From Rodentibacter haemolyticus (GTDB lineage Bacteria; Pseudomonadota; Gammaproteobacteria; Enterobacterales; Pasteurellaceae): a DNA stretch of 64,000 bases. The DNA is taken from NCBI RefSeq assembly GCF_015356115.1, contig NZ_CP063056.1, positions 1,922,001 through 1,986,000 of the forward strand, written 5' to 3'. The notes under the pieces are model-generated. The model worked only from the letters and a program-made list of their open reading frames with translations, did no database searches and was not told the DNA's origin. Of this stretch, positions 36,326 to 44,772 are shown piece by piece. Position 1 is the first letter of the stretch. Each line of letters begins with the position of its first letter. A program made the position numbers and the translations under genes.

Positions 36326-37969
36326 ATGGCAGCAAAAGACGTAAAATTTGGTAATGATGCACGCGTAAAAATGTTAAACGGCGTGAATGTGTTAGCGGAT
36401 GCAGTAAAAGTAACGCTTGGTCCGAAAGGGCGTAATGTGATTTTAGATAAATCATTCGGCGCACCGACTATCACAAAAGACGGCGTGTCTGTTGCACGAG
36501 AAATCGAGTTGGAAGATAAATTTGAAAATATGGGCGCACAAATGGTGAAAGAGGTTGCCTCTAAAGCCAATGATGCGGCAGGTGATGGTACGACAACGGC
36601 AACTGTGCTTGCTCAAGCTATCGTGAGCGAAGGTTTGAAAGCGGTTGCGGCAGGTATGAATCCGATGGATTTAAAACGCGGTATTGATAAAGCGGTAAGT
36701 GCGGTCGTTTCCGAGCTTAAAAATTTATCTAAACCTTGTGAAACCTCAAAAGAAATTGAGCAAGTGGGAACAATTTCTGCTAACTCTGACAGCGTTGTCG
36801 GTCAATTAATTGCTCAGGCGATGGAAAAAGTGGGCAAAGAAGGCGTGATTACCGTAGAAGACGGTACCGGTTTGGAAGATGAGTTAGCGGTTGTAGAGGG
36901 TATGCAGTTCGATCGCGGTTATCTTTCCCCATACTTTATCAATAAACCTGAAGCGGCAACCGTTGAGTTAGATAATCCGTACATTTTATTGGTGGACAAA
37001 AAGATTTCTAACATTCGTGAGTTACTTCCTGTGTTGGAAGGGGTAGCAAAAGCAGGTAAACCGTTATTAATTATTGCAGAAGATGTGGAAGGTGAAGCCC
37101 TTGCAACCTTAGTGGTAAACACTATGCGCGGTATCGTGAAAGTCGCGGCAGTGAAGGCGCCGGGCTTTGGTGATCGCCGTAAAGCGATGTTGCAGGATAT
37201 TGCTATCTTAACGGCCGGTACGGTGATTTCCGAAGAAATCGGTATGGAGCTTGAAAAAGCAACGCTTGAAGATTTAGGCCAAGCGAAACGTGTGGTGATT
37301 ACTAAGGATAATACCACTATTATTGATGGTATCGGTGATCAAGCGCAAATCAATGGTCGCGTAGCACAAATTCGTCAACAAATCGAAGAATCGACTTCTG
37401 ACTACGATAAAGAAAAACTTCAAGAACGTGTGGCGAAATTAGCCGGCGGTGTTGCTGTCATCAAAGTGGGTGCGGCGACCGAAGTTGAAATGAAAGAGAA
37501 GAAAGATCGTGTGGATGACGCATTACACGCAACACGTGCGGCGGTGGAAGAAGGTATCGTTGCAGGTGGTGGTGTGGCGCTAGTGCGCGCAGCAGCGAAA
37601 GTTGCAGATCATGTTCAAGGTGATAATGAAGAACAAAATGTGGGTATTAAACTTGCGTTACGTGCAATGGAAGCGCCTTTACGTCAAATTGTTACCAATG
37701 CGGGTGAAGAAGCTTCTGTGGTTGCAAGTGCCGTAAAAGCAGGGGAAGGTAACTTCGGTTATAATGCAAGCACCGAACAATACGGTGATATGCTAGAGAT
37801 GGGGATTTTAGATCCGACAAAAGTGACCCGTTCTGCATTACAATTTGCCGCATCGGTTGCAGGCTTAATGATTACCACCGAATGTATGGTAACAGAGCTT
37901 CCGAAAGATGAAAAAGCAGACCTTGGCGCCGGAATGGGCGGCATGGGTGGTATGGGCGGAATGATGTAA
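36326..37969 (+). CDS. groEL: Chaperonin GroEL
   Basis: A 547-residue Hsp60 chaperonin. It starts MAAKDVKFGNDARVKML, has the ATP-binding motif AGDGTTTATVLAQ, the signature AAVEEGIVAGGGVAL and the flexible GGM-repeat tail ending GGMGGMM. The upstream in-frame ATG at 36311 overlaps the Shine-Dalgarno region and is not used. It is expressed with groES from the sigma-32 promoter; rpoH lies only about 0.6 kb downstream. Confidence 0.98.
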   Translation: MAAKDVKFGNDARVKMLNGVNVLADAVKVTLGPKGRNVILDKSFGAPTITKDGVSVAREIELEDKFENMGAQMVKEVASKANDAAGDGTTTATVLAQAIVSEGLKAVAAGMNPMDLKRGIDKAVSAVVSELKNLSKPCETSKEIEQVGTISANSDSVVGQLIAQAMEKVGKEGVITVEDGTGLEDELAVVEGMQFDRGYLSPYFINKPEAATVELDNPYILLVDKKISNIRELLPVLEGVAKAGKPLLIIAEDVEGEALATLVVNTMRGIVKVAAVKAPGFGDRRKAMLQDIAILTAGTVISEEIGMELEKATLEDLGQAKRVVITKDNTTIIDGIGDQAQINGRVAQIRQQIEESTSDYDKEKLQERVAKLAGGVAVIKVGAATEVEMKEKKDRVDDALHATRAAVEEGIVAGGGVALVRAAAKVADHVQGDNEEQNVGIKLALRAMEAPLRQIVTNAGEEASVVASAVKAGEGNFGYNASTEQYGDMLEMGILDPTKVTRSALQFAASVAGLMITTECMVTELPKDEKADLGAGMGGMGGMGGMM

Positions 37970-37993
37970 TTTAGCCTATCGCGATATAGATAT

Positions 37994-38037
37994 AAAAGTG
38001 CGGTCGTTTTTTCAAATGAAAAAGCGATCGCTTTTTT
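37994..38037 (+). terminator. Probable groESL terminator containing an uptake sequence
   Basis: AAAAGTGCGGTCG-TTTTTTC and GAAAAAGCGATCGCTTTT form an imperfect hairpin with an AAAT loop, ending in TTTTTT. The left arm is an uptake core; the right arm contains the palindrome AAAGCGATCGCTTT. Confidence 0.65.
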
Positions 38038-38109
38038 ATTTCTAACGGGTTACACCGAAACCTATGCTATAATTGCCGGAACAAAAACCATTCTATATAA
38101 GGAAAGCAG

Positions 38110-38424
38110 ATGAATTTCAAAGAAATTTTAGAAACCTTACCAGTCATTGATCATTTAAACGGCTTAAATGTAAGGCAGGGCAATGAGGTCATTCATCATA
38201 TTCCTGCTGTTGCGGGTAAACTCGGCTCATTGCGCCTTTATTATGCCCTTTCTGAAAAATTTAATGGAAAATTAGACCGCACTTCGGCACAGCAGGGGCT
38301 TGAGTGGTTTGCGGAATATGTGGCGGAAGCAAAAGTAAATCCGGGTAAGCATCCGAATATTGATCTACTTTTCAATGTCATTAATAATAATTTGGTATTC
38401 AATATTGAGGCTTTAAAGAAATAA
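38110..38424 (+). CDS. DUF2322 family small protein
   Basis: A 104-residue protein with no signal peptide or membrane segment. The sequence MNFKEILETLPVIDHLNGL and the end NIDLLFNVINNN resemble DUF2322, a family of unknown function found in Pasteurellaceae and other proteobacteria. A good SD (AAGGAAAG) precedes the ATG. It sits between groEL and rpoH. Confidence 0.7.
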   Translation: MNFKEILETLPVIDHLNGLNVRQGNEVIHHIPAVAGKLGSLRLYYALSEKFNGKLDRTSAQQGLEWFAEYVAEAKVNPGKHPNIDLLFNVINNNLVFNIEALKK

Positions 38425-38549
38425 TTAATAAAATCGAACTTTTAATCGGTAAAACTTGTCTTATTAAACAAATTGATTCAATAAGACGGCTTATTGTGTT
38501 ATAACTGAGCTAAATTGATTGGTTATCACCAAAATAAAGAAGGAAAAGA

Positions 38550-39395
38550 ATGGATAAAGAAGCACAAATGATGTTGATTCCTCAGGGTAGTATCGAAGGT
38601 TATATCCGTGCGGCAAATGAGTATCCGATGCTGACCGCAGAGGAAGAAAAGGAATTGGCAGAGCGTTTATACTATCGCGGAGATATTGAGGCGGCGAAAA
38701 AATTAGTCTTGTCTCATCTTCGTTTTGTGATTCACGTAGCTCGTGGCTATTCCGGTTATGGTTTGCCGCAAGCAGATTTAATCCAAGAGGGTAATATCGG
38801 CTTAATGAAAGCCGTAAAACGTTTTAATCCTGAAGTAGGCGTGCGTTTAGTTTCATTTGCAGTACATTGGATTAAAGCGGAAATTCATGAGTATGTACTT
38901 CGTAACTGGCGTATTGTGAAAGTCGCAACGACTAAAGCACAGCGAAAATTATTCTTTAATCTACGTAAAACTAAACAACGTCTTGGTTGGTTTAATGAAA
39001 ACGAAGTAGATATGGTGGCGAACGAGTTAGGGGTTTCTAAAGAAGATGTGCTTGAAATGGAATCCCGTATGACAGGTGCCGATGTTGCCTTTGATTTACC
39101 AACAGATAATAGTGAAACGGAAAGCTATTCCCCATCTCTTTATTTGGAAGATAAGGGTTCTAACTTTGCCGCTGAACTTGAAGATGAAAATTTTGAAAGT
39201 CAGGCTACCGAGCAATTAGGTATCGCATTACAAAGTTTAGATGTGCGCAGTCAAGATATTATCAAAGCCCGTTGGTTGGATGATAATAAGGCGACGTTGC
39301 ACGAGTTGGCAGCAAAATATAATGTTTCTGCAGAACGAATTCGCCAGCTTGAAACGAATGCACTTAAAAAACTGAAAAGTGCGGTGAGTTTTTAG
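38550..39395 (+). CDS. rpoH: RNA polymerase sigma-32 factor
   Basis: A 281-residue heat-shock sigma factor. Region 2 includes DLIQEGNIGLMKAVKRFNP, the RpoH box is QRKLFFNLRKTKQRLGWFN, and region 4 ends with the helix-turn-helix TLHELAAKYNVSAERIRQLE. Length matches E. coli RpoH (284). It should direct transcription of the groESL promoter described nearby. Confidence 0.97.
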   Translation: MDKEAQMMLIPQGSIEGYIRAANEYPMLTAEEEKELAERLYYRGDIEAAKKLVLSHLRFVIHVARGYSGYGLPQADLIQEGNIGLMKAVKRFNPEVGVRLVSFAVHWIKAEIHEYVLRNWRIVKVATTKAQRKLFFNLRKTKQRLGWFNENEVDMVANELGVSKEDVLEMESRMTGADVAFDLPTDNSETESYSPSLYLEDKGSNFAAELEDENFESQATEQLGIALQSLDVRSQDIIKARWLDDNKATLHELAAKYNVSAERIRQLETNALKKLKSAVSF

Positions 39396-39409
39396 CGAAT
39401 TTAAAAAAG

Positions 39410-39436
39410 AAAACCTGTCGATTGACAGGTTTTCAA
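39410..39436 (+). terminator. Rho-independent terminator after rpoH
   Basis: A perfect 10-bp stem AAAACCTGTC/GACAGGTTTT with a GATT loop lies 15 nt after the rpoH stop; the T-rich 3' arm and following bases supply a short U-tract. Confidence 0.8.
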
Positions 39437-39446
39437 ACTTTTGAAT

Positions 39447-39474
39447 AAACCTCTAGATATTGAGCTAGAGGTTT
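39447..39474. terminator. Second hairpin between rpoH and the convergent exported-protein gene
   Basis: A perfect 10-bp stem AAACCTCTAG/CTAGAGGTTT with an 8-nt loop, 10 nt after the first hairpin. Read on the minus strand it continues TTTATTC, so it may end the gene at 39622. Confidence 0.55.
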
Positions 39475-39621
39475 GATCTAATAGGTCTATCAAAAAAGGA
39501 AAGTTGCTGCTCAAAAGTTCTCTTTCCCCCAATCTGAATTCAGTCTTGACCAACTTGTTTCCAAAGCTCCCCTTATTCATAACCTCAATAAAGCTTTCGA
39601 ATTTGATCTCTAAAAAGCTAA

Positions 39622-39933
39622 TTAGTGAGTTTCCTCTATATAATTTTTCATATTGTTTAATTTTGCTAAACCGATGTTACAGCTTTTTAGCTGGGTTGCG
39701 AGTTCCATTTCAAGGATCTGCTTTTTACTTTGGTTAAGTTTGTTTTTGATTTTACTCACCTGTATGTGAGTTCCCGGTTGTTTTTCCGCTTGGGCTATTA
39801 AGGTTTCCGTTTCTTTAAATAGTTGCGCACACTGTTCCGGTAATATCTCTTTATTTTTTTGCGGTGCTGCAATAACGACGGAGAATGACATCGTAGAAAA
39901 AAGTGCGGTCAAAATAAGCGAAATTTTTTTCAT
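39622..39933 (-). CDS. Small exported protein (DUF5339-like)
   Basis: A 103-residue protein with a signal peptide MKKISLILTALFSTMSFSVV ending near AAPQK. The mature part is a predicted helical pair with two cysteines (PEQCAQLF and LKSCNIGL) in a pattern I associate with DUF5339, a small periplasmic family of Pasteurellaceae. Function unknown. An uptake core overlaps the signal-peptide codons (39900). Confidence 0.7.
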   Translation of the reverse strand: MKKISLILTALFSTMSFSVVIAAPQKNKEILPEQCAQLFKETETLIAQAEKQPGTHIQVSKIKNKLNQSKKQILEMELATQLKSCNIGLAKLNNMKNYIEETH

Positions 39934-40061
39934 TGTGGAATCCTTTAGTGATTATTCTCCAAATAAAATTGGGGCGAAGATAACAAAATATGCGGTAAAT
40001 GTCTAGGTATTATTTCTTGTATTTTGGCGAGTATTTGATTTTAATAGTAAAATCAATGAAA

Positions 40062-40143
40062 TTGATCTGCGTCAATTTGTGGGGATATAACTCGCGGGAG
40101 TTATTTATTAGTTTATATCAAAAATGTGATCCAGATAACGTTT
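40062..40143 (+). promoter_or_regulatory. FNR-like and CRP-like sites upstream of cydA
   Basis: TTGATCTGCGTCAA (40062-40075) matches the FNR consensus TTGAT-N4-ATCAA at nine of ten positions. AAATGTGATCCAGATAACGT plus TT (40122-40143) matches the 22-bp CRP consensus at 19 positions. The region between is AT-rich and could also bind ArcA, which was not resolved. Confidence 0.65.
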
Positions 40144-40243
40144 TTTGTATTTTTTATCCTTATGATTAGTAGTAAAATAGCAACGTTCTTGAGTTACCAG
40201 TTTCATAATTCATCATTTTGTTATCACTTCAAAAGGATTTGTT

Positions 40244-40270
40244 ATGTGTGGTGATTCAGTATTTACTTAA
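40244..40270 (+). CDS. Possible 8-residue leader peptide before cydA
   Basis: ATG at 40244 opens MCGDSVFT and stops at 40270. An AAAGGA sequence lies at SD distance (AAAAGGATTTGTT ATG). Such a short frame can occur by chance; translation is unproven. Confidence 0.3.
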   Translation: MCGDSVFT

Positions 40271-40368
40271 TTTGTTCAAATGATCCGATTAAGTATTTGG
40301 GGGTGGTTATTTAAGGGAGACCTTTATTAATCATAGTGAATGACTTGTAATTTTTACAAGAGGTTGAG

Positions 40369-41934
40369 ATGTTAGACGTTGTTGAACTTTCTCGCTTGCA
40401 GTTTGCCTTAACTGCGTTATATCACTTCATTTTTGTACCTCTAACGTTAGGTTTATCCTTTGTTTTAGTAATAATGGAAACAACCTATGTTGTGACAGGT
40501 AAAGAAGTTTATAAAGATATGACAAAATTCTGGGGTAAGTTATTTGGTATTAACTTTGCCCTTGGTGTAACGACCGGTATTATTATGGAATTCCAATTCG
40601 GTACTAACTGGTCTTATTATTCTCATTATGTAGGTGATATTTTCGGTGCGCCATTAGCCATTGAAGCGTTACTCGCATTCTTCTTAGAATCTACTTTTGT
40701 AGGTTTGTTCTTCTTTGGTTGGGATCGTTTAACCAAAGGTAAGCATTTACTCGCAACTTACTGTGTAGCATTCGGTTCAAATCTTTCTGCGATGTGGATT
40801 TTAGTCGCAAACGGTTGGATGCAAAATCCTGTTGCGTCAGAATTCAATTTTGAAACCGTACGTATGGAAATGACCAGCTTTATGGATTTATGGTTAAATC
40901 CGGTTGCACAAAGTAAATTCTTGCATACGCTTTCTGCAGGTTATGTAACAGGTGCATTCTTTGTATTGGCAATTAGTTCGTTTTATTTATTAAAAGGTCG
41001 CGATCTAGGTTTTGCGAAACGTTCTTTTTCGATTGCAGCAACTTGGGGGTTCATTGCATCTGTTGCGGTGTTAATTCTTGGTGATGAATCCGGTTATGAC
41101 ATCGGTAAAGCGCAGCCTGTGAAATTGGCGGCAATGGAAGCAGAATTTGAAACTCATCCTGCTCCGGCGGCGTTCAATGTTATTGCATTACCGAATTCAG
41201 CCGAAATGCGTAATGAGTTTGCTGTTCAAATTCCTGCAATTGGTGGTATTGTGGCAACCCGTTCTTTTGATAAAGAAATTGTCGGTTTAAAAGATCTTCA
41301 GACATTAAATGAAACTCGAGTTCGTAACGGTATCGTCGCTTATGAGCTTTTCACTCAATTAAAAGCTGAGAAAAAAGCATTAGGTCAAGTAAACCCTGAA
41401 ACAAAAGCAAAATTTGAAGAAGTGAAACAAGACTTAGGCTTTGGTTTATTATTAAAACCTTATACCGATAAAGTCGTTGATGCGACAGAAGAACAAATCA
41501 AGCAGGCTGCGCGTGATACTATTCCAAACGTAGGTCCTAACTTCTGGGCATTCCGCGCAATGGTTGCGGCAGGTGGTTTAATCGTATTATTGGCGTTTGG
41601 TGCTTTTGTTCAGAACTTGCGTGATAAAGTAACCCAAAGTCCATTATTGTTAAAAGCACTAATATGGGGTTTACCGTTACCTTGGATTGCTATTGAATGC
41701 GGTTGGTTCTTAGCTGAATACGGTCGTCAACCATGGGCGATTTATGAAGTATTACCGGTAGGGGTGTCCGCCTCAAATTTAGGTGTAGGTGATCTTTGGT
41801 TCTCTATTGGTTTAATTTGTGTGCTTTATTTAGCATTTATTATTGCTGAAATGTATTTGATGTTTAAGTATGCGCGTTTAGGTCCAAGTTCATTGAAAAC
41901 CGGCAAATACTATTTTGAACAATCATCTAAATAA
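40369..41934 (+). CDS. cydA: Cytochrome bd ubiquinol oxidase subunit I
   Basis: A 521-residue inner-membrane subunit that carries hemes b558, b595 and d and oxidises quinol at low oxygen. It begins MLDVVELSRLQFALTALYHF, with His19 as the expected heme ligand, and contains the GRQPWAIYEVLP signature near residue 450. The Q-loop is of the long (E. coli) type. First gene of cydABX-ybgE; FNR and CRP-like sites upstream fit expression at low oxygen. Confidence 0.97.
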   Translation: MLDVVELSRLQFALTALYHFIFVPLTLGLSFVLVIMETTYVVTGKEVYKDMTKFWGKLFGINFALGVTTGIIMEFQFGTNWSYYSHYVGDIFGAPLAIEALLAFFLESTFVGLFFFGWDRLTKGKHLLATYCVAFGSNLSAMWILVANGWMQNPVASEFNFETVRMEMTSFMDLWLNPVAQSKFLHTLSAGYVTGAFFVLAISSFYLLKGRDLGFAKRSFSIAATWGFIASVAVLILGDESGYDIGKAQPVKLAAMEAEFETHPAPAAFNVIALPNSAEMRNEFAVQIPAIGGIVATRSFDKEIVGLKDLQTLNETRVRNGIVAYELFTQLKAEKKALGQVNPETKAKFEEVKQDLGFGLLLKPYTDKVVDATEEQIKQAARDTIPNVGPNFWAFRAMVAAGGLIVLLAFGAFVQNLRDKVTQSPLLLKALIWGLPLPWIAIECGWFLAEYGRQPWAIYEVLPVGVSASNLGVGDLWFSIGLICVLYLAFIIAEMYLMFKYARLGPSSLKTGKYYFEQSSK

Positions 41935-41948
41935 GCAGGGGACGAATT

Positions 41949-43085
41949 ATGATTGATTATGAATTTCTACGTTTTATTTGGTGGGTGTTAGTCATTGTAT
42001 TGCTGATCGGTTTCTCTGTAACTGACGGATTTGATATGGGGGTGACCGCACTTTTACCCGTCGCCGGTAAAAAAGAGGTAGAACGCCGTATTATGATTAA
42101 CTCAATTGCACCTCACTGGGATGGTAACCAAGTTTGGTTATTAACTGCCGGTGGTGCGGTGTTTGCCGCATGGCCGATTGTTTATGCGGTATCTTTCTCC
42201 GGTTTTTATATTGCTTTAGTATTGGTTTTAGCGGCTTTATTCTTCCGTCCTATCGGCTTTGAATATCGTGCTAAAATTGATAATCCGACTTGGCGTGCCG
42301 TATGGGATTGGGGATTATTTGCCGGTGGTTTTGTGCCTGCATTAGTGTTCGGAGTTGCCTTTGGTAACTTGTTGCAAGGTGTTCCGTTCGAATTTAATGA
42401 GATTGCACAAATCACTTACACCGGTTCGTTCTTCGCATTATTAAATCCATTTGCATTATTATGTGGTGTGATTAGCTTAGCAATGCTTGTTACGCATGGT
42501 GCGAACTGGCTGCAAATGAAAACCACTGCCGAATTAAGAGATCGCGCACGCGCAATTACTCAAGTCGGTGCATTTGTTACCTTGATCGCATTCGTGTTGG
42601 CAGGTATATGGTTATATTTCAAAGAAGGTTATATCGTAACTAGTACGATTGATCATTTTGCCCCTTCTTCTCCGATGGGGAAAGAGGTTTCGGCTGAGAT
42701 CGGTGCATGGTTCAGAAACTTTAGTGAAATGCCGATTTTATGGGTTTTCCCTGCATTAGCAGTGTTTGGTGCATTATTAAATGTGGCGGCATCAAAAGCA
42801 AATCGTTGTGGTTTTGCTTTCTTCTTCTCATCGTTAACCATGGCTGGTGTAATTATTACGGCAGCAGTTTCTATGTTCCCATTTGTAATGCCTTCAAGCT
42901 CACACCCGGAACAGAGTCTGTTAATGTGGGATGCGACATCAAGCGAATTAACCTTAACCTTAATGCTAGGGTTATCACTTGTATTCGTAACGATTTCTCT
43001 TGCTTACACCATTTGGTCATACATTAAAATGTTTGGTCGTTTGGATGAAAACTTTGTGGAAGAAAATAAAAACTCATTATACTAA
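41949..43085 (+). CDS. cydB: Cytochrome bd ubiquinol oxidase subunit II
   Basis: A 378-residue polytopic partner of CydA. The family start MIDYEFLRFIWWVLVIVLL and the segment GFDMGVTALLP are present, as is HWDGNQVWLLTAGGAVFAAWP. It follows cydA by 14 nt. Confidence 0.97.
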   Translation: MIDYEFLRFIWWVLVIVLLIGFSVTDGFDMGVTALLPVAGKKEVERRIMINSIAPHWDGNQVWLLTAGGAVFAAWPIVYAVSFSGFYIALVLVLAALFFRPIGFEYRAKIDNPTWRAVWDWGLFAGGFVPALVFGVAFGNLLQGVPFEFNEIAQITYTGSFFALLNPFALLCGVISLAMLVTHGANWLQMKTTAELRDRARAITQVGAFVTLIAFVLAGIWLYFKEGYIVTSTIDHFAPSSPMGKEVSAEIGAWFRNFSEMPILWVFPALAVFGALLNVAASKANRCGFAFFFSSLTMAGVIITAAVSMFPFVMPSSSHPEQSLLMWDATSSELTLTLMLGLSLVFVTISLAYTIWSYIKMFGRLDENFVEENKNSLY

Positions 43086-43097
43086 AGGAGATATGGT

Positions 43098-43196
43098 ATG
43101 TTATACGCAATTTGGGTAGTGGGTGTTTTAGCCGCAATTTTTGCCAGCGTAAAAGTTACAACAAACAAAGACAATTTAGGGAAATTTGACGAGTAA
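43098..43196 (+). CDS. cydX: Cytochrome bd accessory subunit CydX
   Basis: A 32-residue single-helix peptide, MLYAIWVVGVLAAIFASVKV then TTNKDNLGKFDE. The N-terminal MxYxxW with a long hydrophobic helix is the CydX signature; it stabilises the heme site of CydAB. The ATG at 43098 follows AAAGGAG. Its stop overlaps the ybgE start in the sequence TAATG. Confidence 0.93.
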   Translation: MLYAIWVVGVLAAIFASVKVTTNKDNLGKFDE

Positions 43197-43480
43197 TGAT
43201 TCAATCTCTCTATCAATATGTAAATAAGGGTTCATTAAGAACCCTTTCATTTATTTTGGCAGTTGTATTAACCTTTGCTTTTTTCTTTAATATCAATCAG
43301 TTTTCTACTCAATTAAGAACGGCAAATCCATTTCTCATACTCTTCATTTTATGGGGTTTGGTTATTTTATGGATTCATGGAATCGGCTTTAAAATCAACC
43401 GCACTTTTTGGCAGTTGGTATTTTTCCCTTATTTGGGTTATTTAGCATTTTTATTTGCGATTATTGAGCATTATTTATAA
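43196..43480 (+). CDS. ybgE: Cyd operon protein YbgE
   Basis: A 94-residue inner-membrane protein with three predicted helices. Its ATG shares bases with the cydX stop (TAATG), implying translational coupling, and the segment FILWGLVILWIHGIGF (partly quoted) is as in YbgE. Function in the bd-oxidase operon is unclear. Confidence 0.88.
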   Translation: MIQSLYQYVNKGSLRTLSFILAVVLTFAFFFNINQFSTQLRTANPFLILFILWGLVILWIHGIGFKINRTFWQLVFFPYLGYLAFLFAIIEHYL

Positions 43481-43510
43481 TTAATTAAATCTCGGTTGAT
43501 TTGAAAGTAC

Positions 43511-43561
43511 TTGCGTAGAGTAAGAACTGACTCTAGAATACGCAACTTCAAACTGTTGAAG
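43511..43561 (+). promoter_or_regulatory. Two stem-loops in the ybgC leader
   Basis: TTGCGTAGAGT pairs with ACTCTAGAATACGCAA (one bulge), and is followed directly by CTTCAA-ACTG-TTGAAG. The second hairpin ends 12 nt before the ybgC ATG, close to the SD. No T-run follows, so a role other than termination is likely. Confidence 0.5.
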
Positions 43562-43573
43562 AAGGAAAATGAA

Positions 43574-43984
43574 ATGGATTCAAAGATTTTTCGTTTACCG
43601 GTGCGAGTTTACTATGAGGATACGGATGCTGGTGGTGTGGTTTATCATGCGCGCTACTTGCATTTTTATGAGCGGGCAAGAACGGAATATCTGCGAAAAC
43701 AAGCGTTTTCTCAACAAAAATTATTGCAGGAACAACAAGCGGCATTTGTTGTCAAAACGATGGCGATTGATTATTGCTTTCCGGCAAAACTGGATGACTA
43801 TCTTATTGTTGAAACAGAAGTTACCGCAATAAAAGGGGCAACGATTCTTTTTGAGCAACGACTACTGCGAGAGACAGTAATTCTATCAAAGGCTACTGTT
43901 AAGGTAGCCTATGTTGATCTGGGTAAAATGAAACCGATAGCGATTCCGGCTGAAATAAAAGCCACTTTTTCAAACAATATGTAA
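43574..43984 (+). CDS. ybgC: Tol-Pal associated acyl-CoA thioesterase YbgC
   Basis: A 136-residue hot-dog thioesterase. The active-site segment YYEDTDAGGVVYHARYLHF contains the catalytic Asp and Tyr/His. The start at 43574 follows GAAGGA and agrees with the Haemophilus protein length; the upstream extension in the same frame runs through hairpins and is rejected. First gene of the ybgC-tolQRAB-pal cluster. Confidence 0.94.
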   Translation: MDSKIFRLPVRVYYEDTDAGGVVYHARYLHFYERARTEYLRKQAFSQQKLLQEQQAAFVVKTMAIDYCFPAKLDDYLIVETEVTAIKGATILFEQRLLRETVILSKATVKVAYVDLGKMKPIAIPAEIKATFSNNM

Positions 43985-44002
43985 CCTTTCTCGGAGTAGG
44001 TA

Positions 44003-44695
44003 ATGACTGCAGAATTGAACTTCTTAGATCTTTTTCTAAAAGCAAGTATTGTCGTCCAACTTGTAATTGTGATTTTAATTTTATTCTCAATTATTTCTTG
44101 GGCTATTATTATTCAACGTAGCCGCATATTAACCGCCGCGTTAAAAGAAGCAAACACTTTTGAAGATCGTTTTTGGTCAGGTGAAGATCTCAATAAATTA
44201 TATGAAGGTTTATCAAATCGCCGTGATGTATTAACCGGGAGCGAGCAGATTTTCTTTGTAGGATTTAAAGAATTTTCACGTTTAAAACAAGTGAATGCCG
44301 ATGCGCCTGAAGCGATTATTAAGGGAACGACACGTGCGATGAATCTTGCGATGAACCGTGAAATAGAAAGCCTTGAAAGCCGAGTTCCGTTTTTGGCAAC
44401 CGTTGCATCGGTAAGTCCTTATATCGGTTTATTCGGTACGGTATGGGGGATTATGCATGCATTTATGGCGTTAAGTGGTGCGAAACAGGCAACGTTACAG
44501 ATGGTCGCCCCGGGTATTGCAGAAGCATTAATTGCAACGGCAATCGGTTTATTTGCAGCGATTCCGGCAGTAATGGCTTATAACCGTTTAAGTTTACGAG
44601 TGAATGCTATTGAACAAAATTATGGCAATTTTATTGATGAATTTACCACAATTTTACATCGTCAAGCCTTTGGTAAAGCTCCGCATTCTCATTAA
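44003..44695 (+). CDS. tolQ: Tol-Pal motor protein TolQ
   Basis: A 230-residue inner-membrane proton-channel component homologous to ExbB. Three helices are visible, the second and third around SVSPYIGLFGTVWGIMHAF and IAEALIATAIGLFAAIPAV. With TolR and TolA it powers outer-membrane constriction during division. Confidence 0.96.
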   Translation: MTAELNFLDLFLKASIVVQLVIVILILFSIISWAIIIQRSRILTAALKEANTFEDRFWSGEDLNKLYEGLSNRRDVLTGSEQIFFVGFKEFSRLKQVNADAPEAIIKGTTRAMNLAMNREIESLESRVPFLATVASVSPYIGLFGTVWGIMHAFMALSGAKQATLQMVAPGIAEALIATAIGLFAAIPAVMAYNRLSLRVNAIEQNYGNFIDEFTTILHRQAFGKAPHSH

Positions 44696-44713
44696 AAAAT
44701 AATCGGAGAATTA

Positions 44714-44744
44714 ACCGCACTTCATACTTCACATAAAGTGCGGT
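44714..44744 (+). repeat. Inverted uptake-sequence pair between tolQ and tolR
   Basis: ACCGCACTT (44714-44722) and AAGTGCGGT (44736-44744) are exact inverted copies with a 13-nt loop, followed by CATTTTTAG. It can fold as a hairpin and lies in the 77-bp gap between two operon genes. Confidence 0.75.
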
Positions 44745-44772
44745 CATTTTTAGTGAAGTTTTAGAGGAAAAT

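Larger units (their letters stand above)
39934..40368. other. cydA upstream regulatory region
   Basis: This 435-bp region contains no full gene. It holds FNR- and CRP-like sites, AT-rich promoter sequence and a mini-ORF, all listed separately. The long leader before cydA (over 150 nt from the likely promoter) is unusual in size. Confidence 0.6.
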
